Source: Dysgonomonas sp. 25 (GTDB taxonomy: Bacteria > Bacteroidota > Bacteroidia > Bacteroidales > Dysgonomonadaceae). From it: DNA of 64,000 nucleotides. The stretch covers positions 62,001 to 126,000 of the forward strand of contig NZ_QVMN01000006.1 in assembly GCF_010501075.1 (NCBI RefSeq). Reading direction: 5' to 3'. The notes below the pieces were generated by a model. It ran no database searches. It saw only the letters and a list, made by a program, of their open reading frames with translations, and had not been told where the DNA came from. This document shows, in pieces, positions 48,464 to 57,696 of the stretch. Within the stretch, counting starts at the first letter, position 1, and every line of letters begins with the position of its first letter. Both the position numbers and the translations under genes were made by a program.

Positions 48464-49015
48464 ATGAAAAAGCGTTTTTTATCAGTAGCTACAGTATTAG
48501 CATTATCAGGCTGTATCATGTTTTCGTCATGTATCGGGTCTTTTAATCTGACCAATAAGGTCTTGAGTTGGAACCAGACAATCGACAGTAAATTTGTCAA
48601 CGAACTTGTCTTTATTGCCTTGTGGATAGTACCGGTGTATGAGGTATGTTTCCTGGCAGACATATTAGTCGTTAACTCCATCGAATTCTGGACGGGAGAC
48701 AATCCTGTTCAACTCGGCGAAGTGAAGCAGGTAGAAGGTAAGAACGGAATCATGTACACCATCGAGACACAAGAAAACGGTTATCACATTCAGAATGAAG
48801 AAGGTACGGAAATGAATCTTGTCTACGACAAAGAGACAAAAACGTGGAGCGTTGCCACTGCAAACGAAGAACATAAGCTGTTCAAATTCGAAGATGAAAA
48901 TAATGTTATTGTTTACCTGCAAAACGGTAAAGAACAACATGTTGAACTTTCATCTCAGGGAGTAATGGCATTCAAACAGACTGTTTTGTCATCAACTTAT
49001 CTTGCCCAAAGATAA
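48464..49015 (+). CDS. DUF3332 family lipoprotein
   Basis: A 183-residue protein; the start at 48464 (MKKRFLSVATV) is preferred to the ATG 9 nt upstream. The signal ends at MFSSC (Cys about residue 21). The DUF3332 pattern follows: IGSFNLTNKVLSWN and SKFVNELVFIALWIVPVYEVCFLADILVVNSIEFWTG in two stretches. A short hydrophobic segment at about 46-65 precedes a beta-rich C-terminal half. The family is common in Bacteroidota and uncharacterised. A strong terminator follows at 49043. Confidence 0.88.
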   Translation: MKKRFLSVATVLALSGCIMFSSCIGSFNLTNKVLSWNQTIDSKFVNELVFIALWIVPVYEVCFLADILVVNSIEFWTGDNPVQLGEVKQVEGKNGIMYTIETQENGYHIQNEEGTEMNLVYDKETKTWSVATANEEHKLFKFEDENNVIVYLQNGKEQHVELSSQGVMAFKQTVLSSTYLAQR

Positions 49016-49042
49016 GTATCCCGTTTCTGATAAGATATAGTG

Positions 49043-49080
49043 AAAGATATTCCCCTGCCGGGGAGTATCTTTTTCTTTTT
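49043..49080 (+). terminator. Rho-independent terminator after the DUF3332 gene
   Basis: 13-bp stem AAAGATATTCCCC (49043-49055) with GGGGAGTATCTTT (49060-49072; one G-T pair), loop TGCC, followed by TTCTTTTT. The rest of the 49016-49377 gap holds only the promoter at 49261. Confidence 0.85.
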
Positions 49081-49260
49081 CGTGCGTCAATAGTACGTAT
49101 TAAAAGTTTTTGTTGTTGTCCGATTCTCCTGAGGTAAGCGAGATAATTTTGTTTTACCTCTTGAACGTAAATAGGGTTAAATGCGGGGTGTGCAAGTTTT
49201 GATTTGTGACGTAATAGTCTATTTTTATGACATCCTCTTTTTTTTATAAAAAATAACACA

Positions 49261-49289
49261 TTGTATTCGAATGAATCCACATACATTTG
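49261..49289 (+). promoter_or_regulatory. Promoter of the GH97/SusC/GH76 locus
   Basis: TTG (49261-49263), 18 nt, then a perfect -7 box TACATTTG (49282-49289), 88 nt before the GH97 start. No AAACAT element like those of the first glycan locus is present, so the two loci are probably controlled separately. Confidence 0.55.
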
Positions 49290-49377
49290 GTATTAGCATT
49301 GTTTTACAAAAAATAAGGGCAATAAAGTTAAAAAGATTAACCTTTTGCCAGTAAACAACGAGAACCTTAGGAATATT

Positions 49378-51342
49378 ATGAAAAATAAAATGAGAATCTT
49401 ATTTCTTCTCTCATTGGCTCTTATTGTGTCGGGCATACTGAAGGCACAAGAGTCGAAGTTGACTTCACCCGACGGAAAACTGACACTTTCCGTTCGAATC
49501 GATGATAAAATCTATTATGATATAGCCTGTAATGGCGAATTGCTGTTGAAAGATTGCTTTTTGCAGATGACCGTAGACGGCAATCAGTTGGGCGAGAAAC
49601 CCCGCTTGGCAAGCAAGAAAGTCAAATCGGAATCATCCACGATAAATCCTGTCGTCCCGTTCAAATTTTCTACGGTCGATAACACTTATAATCAGCTTCT
49701 CCTGACTTTCAAAGGAGGTTATTCGGTAGAATTCAGAGCCTATGACGAAGGGATAGCATACCGCTTCGTTACCAACCTGAAAGGTGATAAACAAGGAAAA
49801 GTACAAGTTCAGGGCGAAACTTTTGCCATTAACTTCCCTTCAGTTTATTTAGCACATCTGCAACAGGCGGGTAGCTTCAAGACAAACTACGAAGAATCCT
49901 ATTCTCATCTGAATACGAACGAATGGAGCCCGTCGGACAAGATGTCTAATCTGCCTGTGCTCCTCGATACGAAGAAAGACTATAAGATATTAATTTCCGA
50001 GTTCGATGTATTCGATTATCCGTGCCTTTTCCTTAAAGGAACGGGAACAAACGGAATGACTTCGGTTTCGCCAAAAGTGCCGCTCGAATTCGGGGAAGAT
50101 GGCGATCGTAGCCTGAAAATACTGAAAGAAGCTGATTATATAGCCAAAACAGCGGCCAAAAGAAGCTATCCGTGGCGCTATTTCATGATAGCGAAGAACG
50201 ACGGAGAGCTTGTCGAAAATACAATGCCTGTGAAACTGGCGCCTAAAAGCGAATTGAAAGACGTTTCGTGGATTAAACCGGGACAAGTCAGCTGGGAATG
50301 GTGGAACGATGCTTCGCCATACGGGCCGGATGTGAATTTTGTTTCGGGCTACAACTTAGATACGTATAAGTATTATATAGATTTTGCCTCACAATTCGGT
50401 ATCCCATATATTATTATGGACGAAGGCTGGGCGATGACCGTCTTCGATCCGTACACTCCTAATCCTAAAGTGGATGTACACGAACTGATCCGTTACGGAA
50501 AAGAAAAAAATGTCGGTATCATCCTTTGGCTGACATGGTTGTGTGTAGAAAACCACATGGATGTATTCAAAACCTTTGCCGAATGGGGCGTGAAAGGGGT
50601 TAAAATAGACTTTATGGATCGTAGCGATCAATGGATGGTCGACTATTACGAACGTGTAGCAAAAGAAGCTGCCAAATACAACATCCTTGTTGATTTCCAT
50701 GGCTCGTTCAAGCCGGCCGGATTAGAATACCGTTATCCGAATGTCCTTTCGTATGAAGGGGTAAGAGGATTGGAGCAGATGAGCGGTTGCCAGCCAAACA
50801 ATACGATTTACCTTCCGTTTATGCGGAATGCAGTAGGGCCGATGGATTTCACTCCCGGTGCGATGATCAACATGCAACCGAATGTTTATTGCGGTAATCG
50901 TCCGAACTCGGCAAGCGTAGGGACGAGAGCCTATCAGATGGCGTTGTTCGTTCTCTTCGAAAGCGGTTTGCAAATGCTCTGCGACAACCCTACTCTCTAC
51001 TATAACAACCGCGAATGTACCGAATTCATCACCAAAGTACCTGTGACGTGGGACGAAACAAAAGCTCTCGCCGCCGAAGCTGGGGAAGTGATTGTAGTAG
51101 CAAAGCGGAAAGGCGATAAATGGTATATCGGAGGCATAACGAATGGGAAAGAGCGGGAGCTGATAATCAGGCTCGATTTTCTGAATGGAGGGAAAACATA
51201 TACGATGACACATTTCGAAGATGGAATAAATGCAGGCCGTCAAGCAATGGATTATCGCAGAAAGACATCGCAAGTGAAGAAGGCAGATGCCATCAACATA
51301 AAAATGGTTAGAAACGGCGGATGGGCAGCCGTTATCGAATAA
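49378..51342 (+). CDS. Glycoside hydrolase family 97 enzyme of the second locus
   Basis: A 654-residue secreted GH97 enzyme. The start at 49378 is chosen over 49345 because it yields a standard signal peptide (cut near LKA, about residue 20). The family opening SPDGKLTLSVRIDDK is followed by PFKFSTVDNTYNQL, WIKPGQVSWEWWNDA, and VKIDFMDRSDQ with the probable nucleophile aspartate at about residue 411. This points to the retaining alpha-galactosidase branch. It resembles the GH97 at 20047 more than that at 16417. It precedes SusC and is presumably cotranscribed with it through a 328-nt leader. Confidence 0.9.
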   Translation: MKNKMRILFLLSLALIVSGILKAQESKLTSPDGKLTLSVRIDDKIYYDIACNGELLLKDCFLQMTVDGNQLGEKPRLASKKVKSESSTINPVVPFKFSTVDNTYNQLLLTFKGGYSVEFRAYDEGIAYRFVTNLKGDKQGKVQVQGETFAINFPSVYLAHLQQAGSFKTNYEESYSHLNTNEWSPSDKMSNLPVLLDTKKDYKILISEFDVFDYPCLFLKGTGTNGMTSVSPKVPLEFGEDGDRSLKILKEADYIAKTAAKRSYPWRYFMIAKNDGELVENTMPVKLAPKSELKDVSWIKPGQVSWEWWNDASPYGPDVNFVSGYNLDTYKYYIDFASQFGIPYIIMDEGWAMTVFDPYTPNPKVDVHELIRYGKEKNVGIILWLTWLCVENHMDVFKTFAEWGVKGVKIDFMDRSDQWMVDYYERVAKEAAKYNILVDFHGSFKPAGLEYRYPNVLSYEGVRGLEQMSGCQPNNTIYLPFMRNAVGPMDFTPGAMINMQPNVYCGNRPNSASVGTRAYQMALFVLFESGLQMLCDNPTLYYNNRECTEFITKVPVTWDETKALAAEAGEVIVVAKRKGDKWYIGGITNGKERELIIRLDFLNGGKTYTMTHFEDGINAGRQAMDYRRKTSQVKKADAINIKMVRNGGWAAVIE

Positions 51343-51670
51343 TAAAGCAACTAATTATACAAGAATTCAACCTGAAATAACTAAGAACTTTAACTTATGA
51401 GAAAAATGAACAAACTAACTCTTAAATCTATGCATGTCGCCGACGGTTGAAATAGTTGGATGAACCATGCAAAAACTATGTGAATGAACCGAAAAACTTA
51501 AACTCTCTCAAACGTCTTATTTAGTCTTAAATAAGAAATATGGAAAACAAGTGAAAATATTTAATCTTCTAACCAAAGTCTATGTAGGAAAAGTACAACC
51601 AAGGAACCAAAAGTAAATCAGATCTTAGATTAAGAAATCACATTTTAATATTAACAAAAATAGTTATGGT
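51343..51670 (+). other. Gene-free leader between GH97 and SusC
   Basis: A 328-nt stretch, rich in A and with frequent CAA/AAC, without a clear -7 box or T-tailed hairpin. A 17-codon frame from 51397 (MRKMNKLTLKSMHVADG) could be a leader peptide or the 5' relic of another gene; I cannot decide. The stretch is probably the 5' leader of the susC message. Confidence 0.45.
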
Positions 51671-54600
51671 ATGACTAACAAAAAATATAAGCTAATAATG
51701 TTAGCCGGTTTATTGATGTCCTTTGCATTCGTGGGCGCGCCCACAGCGGGATATGCACAGACCGGTGTAACGCAACAAGCCGGCTCCGAAATAACCGTAA
51801 AAGGTTTTGTGAAAGACGGTGAGGGCGAGCCATTGATTGGTGTCAGTGTAAAAGTAAAAGGAACCGACAAAGTGGTTATCTCTGATATCGATGGAGATTT
51901 TACTGTTAACTGTAAACCTACCGATGTTTTACAATTTTCGTATATCGGGTACACTCAGCAAGAAGTGTCTGTAAATGGCAGGACTTCGTTGAATGTTACA
52001 ATGAAAGAAGATGCCAAGGTTTTGGATGACGTTGTCGTGATCGGTTATGGTACCACTACACGCAAGAGCGCGGTAGGTGCTGTAGACCAAATCAAGGCAA
52101 AAATGATGGAAGACCGTCCCGTAGCGAATGTGCAACAAGCATTGCAGGGAGCATCTCCGAGTTTGGTTATCCAGCAACGTAGTATGGACCCGAATAATAA
52201 TACGATGAACGTCAACATTCGCGGTATCTCTACGATGAATAACAACTCCCCGCTTATCGTAATCGATGGGCTCGTTTCGGACGACAATAGTTTGAACAAA
52301 TTGAATCCGTCTGATATCGAAAACATCTCGGTATTGAAGGATGCCAGTACAGCGGCTATCTATGGTTCGCGTGCATCCAATGGGGTAGTAGTGGTTACTA
52401 CCAAAACCGGTAAAAAGAACCAACGTCCTATCGTACGCTTGAGTGGACAAGTAGGATACCAGGATCCTGAAGTACTCTTCCGCCCGGTAGCCGGATGGCA
52501 GAATGCTACATTGTGGAACTTGGCACTGACTAATTCGGGTGCTACTCCTAAATATAGTCCCGCTCAAATTCAGGATCTCTACGATCGCAGAAGCGAAGAA
52601 AAATGGGGACCGGACGAAATCTTCCAGACTGCATTGCAACAGCAATATAACGTGAGTGTTTCGGGTGGTAGTGAGCATACAACCTATATGTTCTCGGCAG
52701 GATACTACGATCAGGAAAGCAACTTTGTAGGTCCTAATTATGGTATTCAGCGCTATAGCCTTCGTTCGAACATTACTGCAGAGTATGGCCGCTTCAAAGT
52801 GACATCGATTTTGGGATACACCCGCAACGATAACAAAAAGAGCGTAGATGGTAATGCTATCATCAACTCTACACGTATTCCGGCATACTACAATACCAGA
52901 ATGAAAGACCAGTATGGCAGATATGTAGTAAATGACTTACTGACAGACCAGAACCCATTGGCAGGATTACACAATGCAGGTCGTGAATTGAATAACAACG
53001 ATTATGTGAATGTAAACCTGAATATGGAAGCGAAAATAATCGACGGATTGAAACTGAGAGGTATTTTCGGTGCCGAAATCTTTGCTGATCATCGTTCTAT
53101 CAGAAGAAATACAGTAGGCCTTTACAGACAAGGGGCTGCTGAGAATGCAGATCCGTTTGTATATATGAACCCTAAAAACTCAGTAGAAGATTTTAATGCG
53201 GATGCTCGCCAGTTGAATTATCAGTTATTGCTGGATTACAACAAAACATTTGGGGATCATACCATTACCGCTTTGGCCGGTATAACAAACGAATCGTATA
53301 GCAGAAAAACAAATGAGGTTAAAATAGCCAATGTCGATCCCGATTTGGGAACTCCTACCACAGGAAACGAAGAGTATAAAGGCACCAATAGTTCGCTGCA
53401 AGGAGCAAATAAATGGTCGATCATTTCTTACCTCGGACGTTTGCACTATTCATACAAAGACAGATACTATGCCGAAGGTAGCTTCCGTTACGATGGAGCT
53501 TCTAAATTTGCGAAAGATAACAGATGGGGCTTCTTCCCATCGGCATCATTGGCATGGAGACTTTCGGAAGAAGAATTCTTTAACTTCTACAAAGAGGCAG
53601 TTGGAGGAGACCTCAAATTGCGTGTAACTTACGGGGTATTAGGTAATCAGCGGATAGGTGATTATCAATTTATGACAGCATACGAAACATATTCGGATCA
53701 ATACGGATTTAATAACAATTCGGTTGGTGCGGCAGGCTTCCAGTTGGGGAATGAAAATATCAAATGGGAAAAAACCAACGACTTCAACATCGGACTCGAT
53801 GCTTCTTTCTTCAACGGTGCATTGTCAGTCTCAGCCAACTACTTCAACAAGGTGACGAAAGACATCCTTTTGAAACCTAAAGTACCAACAGTATTCGGTG
53901 GAGAACTCAACGACTATAATGTAGGTGAAATGCGAAACCAAGGTTGGGACTTAACAATCAACTATTTCTTGAAAACAGGAGAATTCAACCATAACTTTAT
54001 GGCAAATATCGGGGACTCTTGGAATAAAGTCCTGAAGTTCGAAGGTTTTGAGCAAATAGATAACAATGACCAGTTGTATACCATTATCCGCGAAGGCATG
54101 CCTTTCAAATCATATTATGGATATAAAACAGCAGGCTTCTTCAAGAGCAGGGAAGATATAAATAACTCAGCCCTTCCGGCAGGAGTTGATCCATCTTCTC
54201 TCCAACCGGGTGATGTTAAGTACGTAGACCGCAACAATGACGGTGTTATCGACGTAAAAGACCGTGCATACTTAGGAAACGGATTCCCTCGTTATTCATT
54301 CGGACTTTCTTACGATGTTTCATATAAAGGATTCGACTTCAGCATGTTCTGGCAAGGAGTATTGAAACGTCAGCAATTTGTCCGCGGAGAGTTGGTAGAG
54401 CCTATCCACGGTGGTTATTCATATGTAATCTACAAACATCAGCTGGATTACTGGACACCTACCAATACCGGCGCAAGATGGCCGAGACTGACAAAGAGTG
54501 GTTCGTCTCATAACAACAACTGGGAATTTAAAGGTTCTGACTTGTACGTTCTCGATGGAAAATATATGCGTCTCAAAAATATCCAATTAGGATATACTAT

Positions 54601-54814
54601 ACCAAAACATTTAACACAGAAAATTGGACTTGGAAAAGTACGTGCTTATATCAACGGACAAAACCTACTGACATTCAGCAATAACTCCTTTATTGATCCC
54701 GAATCATCCGAGTTCGACTCAAACATGGGAGGACGTAATGGCGTTGGTGCAAACAGTGCACGTAACTATCCGTCATTGAAATATTACGGTTTTGGTTTCG
54801 ATATCGAATTCTAA
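51671..54814 (+). CDS. SusC-like TonB-dependent outer-membrane transporter
   Basis: A 1047-residue outer-membrane transporter for oligosaccharides. Signal peptide ends near GYA (residue 29). A carboxypeptidase-regulatory-like beta-sandwich (about 43-118: VKGFVKDGEGEPLIGVSVKVKG) is followed by the plug (about 125-235), with DDVVVIGYGTTTRKSAVGAV, then a TonB barrel to the C-terminal YYGFGFDIEF with a terminal aromatic residue. It pairs with the SusD gene 12 nt downstream, together forming the lidded import complex. No anti-sigma or STN domain is present, which fits HTCS or other control rather than sigma/anti-sigma control. Confidence 0.95.
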   Translation: MTNKKYKLIMLAGLLMSFAFVGAPTAGYAQTGVTQQAGSEITVKGFVKDGEGEPLIGVSVKVKGTDKVVISDIDGDFTVNCKPTDVLQFSYIGYTQQEVSVNGRTSLNVTMKEDAKVLDDVVVIGYGTTTRKSAVGAVDQIKAKMMEDRPVANVQQALQGASPSLVIQQRSMDPNNNTMNVNIRGISTMNNNSPLIVIDGLVSDDNSLNKLNPSDIENISVLKDASTAAIYGSRASNGVVVVTTKTGKKNQRPIVRLSGQVGYQDPEVLFRPVAGWQNATLWNLALTNSGATPKYSPAQIQDLYDRRSEEKWGPDEIFQTALQQQYNVSVSGGSEHTTYMFSAGYYDQESNFVGPNYGIQRYSLRSNITAEYGRFKVTSILGYTRNDNKKSVDGNAIINSTRIPAYYNTRMKDQYGRYVVNDLLTDQNPLAGLHNAGRELNNNDYVNVNLNMEAKIIDGLKLRGIFGAEIFADHRSIRRNTVGLYRQGAAENADPFVYMNPKNSVEDFNADARQLNYQLLLDYNKTFGDHTITALAGITNESYSRKTNEVKIANVDPDLGTPTTGNEEYKGTNSSLQGANKWSIISYLGRLHYSYKDRYYAEGSFRYDGASKFAKDNRWGFFPSASLAWRLSEEEFFNFYKEAVGGDLKLRVTYGVLGNQRIGDYQFMTAYETYSDQYGFNNNSVGAAGFQLGNENIKWEKTNDFNIGLDASFFNGALSVSANYFNKVTKDILLKPKVPTVFGGELNDYNVGEMRNQGWDLTINYFLKTGEFNHNFMANIGDSWNKVLKFEGFEQIDNNDQLYTIIREGMPFKSYYGYKTAGFFKSREDINNSALPAGVDPSSLQPGDVKYVDRNNDGVIDVKDRAYLGNGFPRYSFGLSYDVSYKGFDFSMFWQGVLKRQQFVRGELVEPIHGGYSYVIYKHQLDYWTPTNTGARWPRLTKSGSSHNNNWEFKGSDLYVLDGKYMRLKNIQLGYTIPKHLTQKIGLGKVRAYINGQNLLTFSNNSFIDPESSEFDSNMGGRNGVGANSARNYPSLKYYGFGFDIEF

Positions 54815-54826
54815 AGAAGAAAAATT

Positions 54827-56443
54827 ATGAGAAAAATAAGTTTTAAAAATATACTCTTATCAGCTGTTGTTTTACTTGCCTTTTCGGCTTGTAACAACTT
54901 GGACCAGGCACCGAAGGATAAGTTTACGGATGCAAACTTCTGGCAGTCGGTCAAAAACTCCGACCTGATGGTGAATATGGCATATCGGCAGATGTATGGC
55001 GCTGATAAAATGTGGAAAGACGAAGCATTGAGCGATAATGTGTTCAATGGTCGTAGTTGGGAAGATACCCGCCGGGTACGTGCCGGATTGGCCGATGCCT
55101 CATTAGATATGTTCAAAGGCGAATGGAAAGACATGTATGGCGGCATTAAAACCTGTCATAAATATCTGGATAATGTAGACCGTGTTCCTGATATGGACGA
55201 TGCTTACAAAGCGAAAAGAACATCCGAAGTCCGTTTTATCCGTGCATGGAACTATTTCCGTTTGGTTAGTTTCTATGGCGATGTTCCTTTCTTCACAACA
55301 GATATTTCGTTGGCTGATGCGAAAACGATAAGCCGTACGCCGAAAGCGACAGTGTTGCAGTTTATCCACGACGAGCTGGACGAAATTATGCCGTTGTTGC
55401 CGACAAGAGATCAATTGGCTGCAAGCGATAATGGACGTGTAACACGCGGAGCCGCTTGTGCTTTTCAGGCACGTGTATATTTGTACGAAAGCAACTGGGC
55501 CAAAGTAGAGGACTATGCCGGCAGATTGATCAACGATCAGGCTAACTATGGAACATACGCACTGTATCCTGATTACGAAGGATTGTTCCAATCGCTGAAC
55601 GAATATAATGAAGAAGTAATTTTCGATTATGCTTTTGTTCCTGCCGTAAAAACATGGGGCGAAATGTATGCCCGCGTTCCAATGTCTCAAGGGGCATATC
55701 TCAACGATGGCGCACCTACGCAAGAGTTGGTAGATTCGTATATAATGAAAAACGGCAAAACAATTGCCGACGCATCTTATAATCCGAATATGCCATACGT
55801 AAATCGTGATCCTCGCCTCGATTACAGCATCGTTTACCATGACTGCAATTGGATAAAAGAAGATGGCAGTTCGGTTGTGATCAAGATTGATCCGAATGAT
55901 GCTTCAACTGGCAGTAGCCCTGATAAATGGGGCGTAGGTAACAGTACATCTACCGGATACTATATCCGCAAATACTGGGATCCTGACCACGAAGCAAGCA
56001 TACAGCAAAGCACTAATATCATCCTGCTTCGCTATGCTGATATATTGTTGATGTATGCCGAAGCTATGTTCGAGCAAAACCGCATGAGTTCTGCCGTATG
56101 GGATGCAACAATTAAGCTTGTCCGCCAAAGAGCAGGCTTTACTGCCACGGGAGCTGTAGATTATCCTACTTTAGGGACTGATGATATGAGAGCGTTAATC
56201 CGCAACGAGCGTCGTTCGGAATTGGCGATGGAAGGTGTCCGTTACCACGATGTAGTACGATGGAAAGCCGGCCTCGAATTCTTTGACAAACCTGTCAGGG
56301 GTGCAAAATTTGCCAATGGAGGAACAGCACATATCATATTTGACGAACGCAAGTTCAATACAAATAGAGACTATCTCTGGGCTGTACCTTTGGATCAGGT
56401 GGATTTGAATCCTAACCTGAAACCAAATAACCCAGGTTATTAA
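54827..56443 (+). CDS. SusD-like glycan-binding outer-membrane lipoprotein
   Basis: A 538-residue RagB/SusD family lipoprotein. Signal ends at FSAC (Cys about residue 22). The mature start NNLDQAPKDKFTDANFWQ is typical, as are EVRFIRAWNYFRLV (TPR-like helices) and the C-terminal RNERRSELAMEGVRYHDVVRWK. It closes the extracellular mouth of SusC and binds the incoming oligosaccharide. It is directly downstream of susC in the same transcript. Confidence 0.95.
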   Translation: MRKISFKNILLSAVVLLAFSACNNLDQAPKDKFTDANFWQSVKNSDLMVNMAYRQMYGADKMWKDEALSDNVFNGRSWEDTRRVRAGLADASLDMFKGEWKDMYGGIKTCHKYLDNVDRVPDMDDAYKAKRTSEVRFIRAWNYFRLVSFYGDVPFFTTDISLADAKTISRTPKATVLQFIHDELDEIMPLLPTRDQLAASDNGRVTRGAACAFQARVYLYESNWAKVEDYAGRLINDQANYGTYALYPDYEGLFQSLNEYNEEVIFDYAFVPAVKTWGEMYARVPMSQGAYLNDGAPTQELVDSYIMKNGKTIADASYNPNMPYVNRDPRLDYSIVYHDCNWIKEDGSSVVIKIDPNDASTGSSPDKWGVGNSTSTGYYIRKYWDPDHEASIQQSTNIILLRYADILLMYAEAMFEQNRMSSAVWDATIKLVRQRAGFTATGAVDYPTLGTDDMRALIRNERRSELAMEGVRYHDVVRWKAGLEFFDKPVRGAKFANGGTAHIIFDERKFNTNRDYLWAVPLDQVDLNPNLKPNNPGY

Positions 56444-56486
56444 TATTAACAAAACACATAATTAGTAAATTAAAAAAAAGATTATT

Positions 56487-57620
56487 ATGAAAACAATGTT
56501 GAATAAAATATTAATTCTGCTTGCACTTTCTTTAATAATGGTGTCTTGTACAGAAGATATGAAGTTTAAGAATGCAAAAGTCACTCCGGTAGAAACACTA
56601 TATGAGCCTGTCGATGGAAAGACTCTTCTGTTAGATCCTCAAGGATCATCTTATTTCTCTTGGGAGCCTGCAAGAACAGAAGACAGCGGTCCTGCGATTT
56701 ATGAAATTATATTTGATAAACTTGGAGGAGACTTCTCTAACCCTCTTTATGTAATGCCGTCAGACGGAAATGGATCTTTGGCGGGAGTTTCGGTTTCTCA
56801 TAAAATCCTGAGTTTAGTTGCTGAACTTAACGGAGTGGATATGGGTGAATCAACGACTGTTATCTGGACTGTTAGATCCTCAAGAGGAATCAATACAGCA
56901 ATCTCTTCAGTACATCGCGAATTGTCATATACTCGTTTAGCTGGTTTTACTCCGGAGCAAACTCCTGCAGAATTGTATATTACAGGAACAGGTTCGGAAG
57001 CCGGAACAAACTTGTCAGATGCTATTCCATTCAAAAATTTAGGTAAACAAATATTTGAAATCTATACAGAATTGAATTCAGGTCAGACATATCAGCTGGT
57101 AAGTAAAACCTCAACTTCAGATCCTGATTTCAAAACATTCTATATTGATGGTTTGATCAAACAAAGCGAACATGGAACAGAGAGCGGAACAGTTACTCAG
57201 ACATCAGGTATTTATCATATTGTGCTTGACTTCTCTACAGCATCGGTAACGTTTACTGAAATACAAAGAGTAGAATTCTATTTCTGTCCGACAGGTGCTA
57301 CCGAATGGCCTCTTGCATACCAAGGAAAAGGTATATGGAAAGGTACAGGACCTGTAACATTCAAACAAGAAAGCTGGGGACGCGACCAACGCTATAAATT
57401 TAGAGTGACAACAGCTACACAACTCGAAGATTGGGGACCAGAGAATGCCGGAGAAGACGGAACGCCTTCTGGAGCAGCAGAATATTACAATCTGGCCATT
57501 TATACTCCTGTTAATCAATGGGATCACAAATGGAAGTTTGCTTCTGCATTTGATGGTGCAAATGTTACTTTGACGGTTTATATGCAAGGCGATGGTGTAT
57601 ACAGACATACTGTTGAGTAA
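56487..57620 (+). CDS. SusE/SusF-like surface glycan-binding lipoprotein
   Basis: A 377-residue lipoprotein (signal ends MVSC, Cys about residue 21). The N-terminal SusE-type domain contains LYEPVDGKTLLLDPQGSSYFSW in two stretches. A middle Ig-like domain and C-terminal carbohydrate-binding-like beta-domains follow, the latter with RVEFYFCPTGATEWPL and WGRDQRYKFRV. Its position after SusD and the domain order identify it as the surface glycan-binding protein of this locus. Its ligand should match that of the GH76 and GH97 enzymes. Confidence 0.88.
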   Translation: MKTMLNKILILLALSLIMVSCTEDMKFKNAKVTPVETLYEPVDGKTLLLDPQGSSYFSWEPARTEDSGPAIYEIIFDKLGGDFSNPLYVMPSDGNGSLAGVSVSHKILSLVAELNGVDMGESTTVIWTVRSSRGINTAISSVHRELSYTRLAGFTPEQTPAELYITGTGSEAGTNLSDAIPFKNLGKQIFEIYTELNSGQTYQLVSKTSTSDPDFKTFYIDGLIKQSEHGTESGTVTQTSGIYHIVLDFSTASVTFTEIQRVEFYFCPTGATEWPLAYQGKGIWKGTGPVTFKQESWGRDQRYKFRVTTATQLEDWGPENAGEDGTPSGAAEYYNLAIYTPVNQWDHKWKFASAFDGANVTLTVYMQGDGVYRHTVE

Positions 57621-57636
57621 AATTTAAGTAAAAAAC

Positions 57637-57679
57637 TAATAAGGGTTGACCGAAAAGAAAACTTCCTCAACCCTTATTA
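57637..57679 (+). promoter_or_regulatory. Perfect hairpin between the SusE-like and GH76 genes
   Basis: TAATAAGGGTTGA (57637-57649) pairs over all 13 positions with TCAACCCTTATTA (57667-57679), with a 17-nt loop. It is followed by TAAAAATAT rather than a T-run, so it is not a standard terminator. It ends 17 nt before the GH76 start and could be a partial terminator, a message-processing or a stability element. Confidence 0.6.
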
Positions 57680-57696
57680 TAAAAATATATCAGCTT

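Noticed and set aside
57646-57696. Upstream start for GH76
   Set aside because: It lies within the 57637-57679 hairpin and would place 17 residues before a clean lipoprotein signal.
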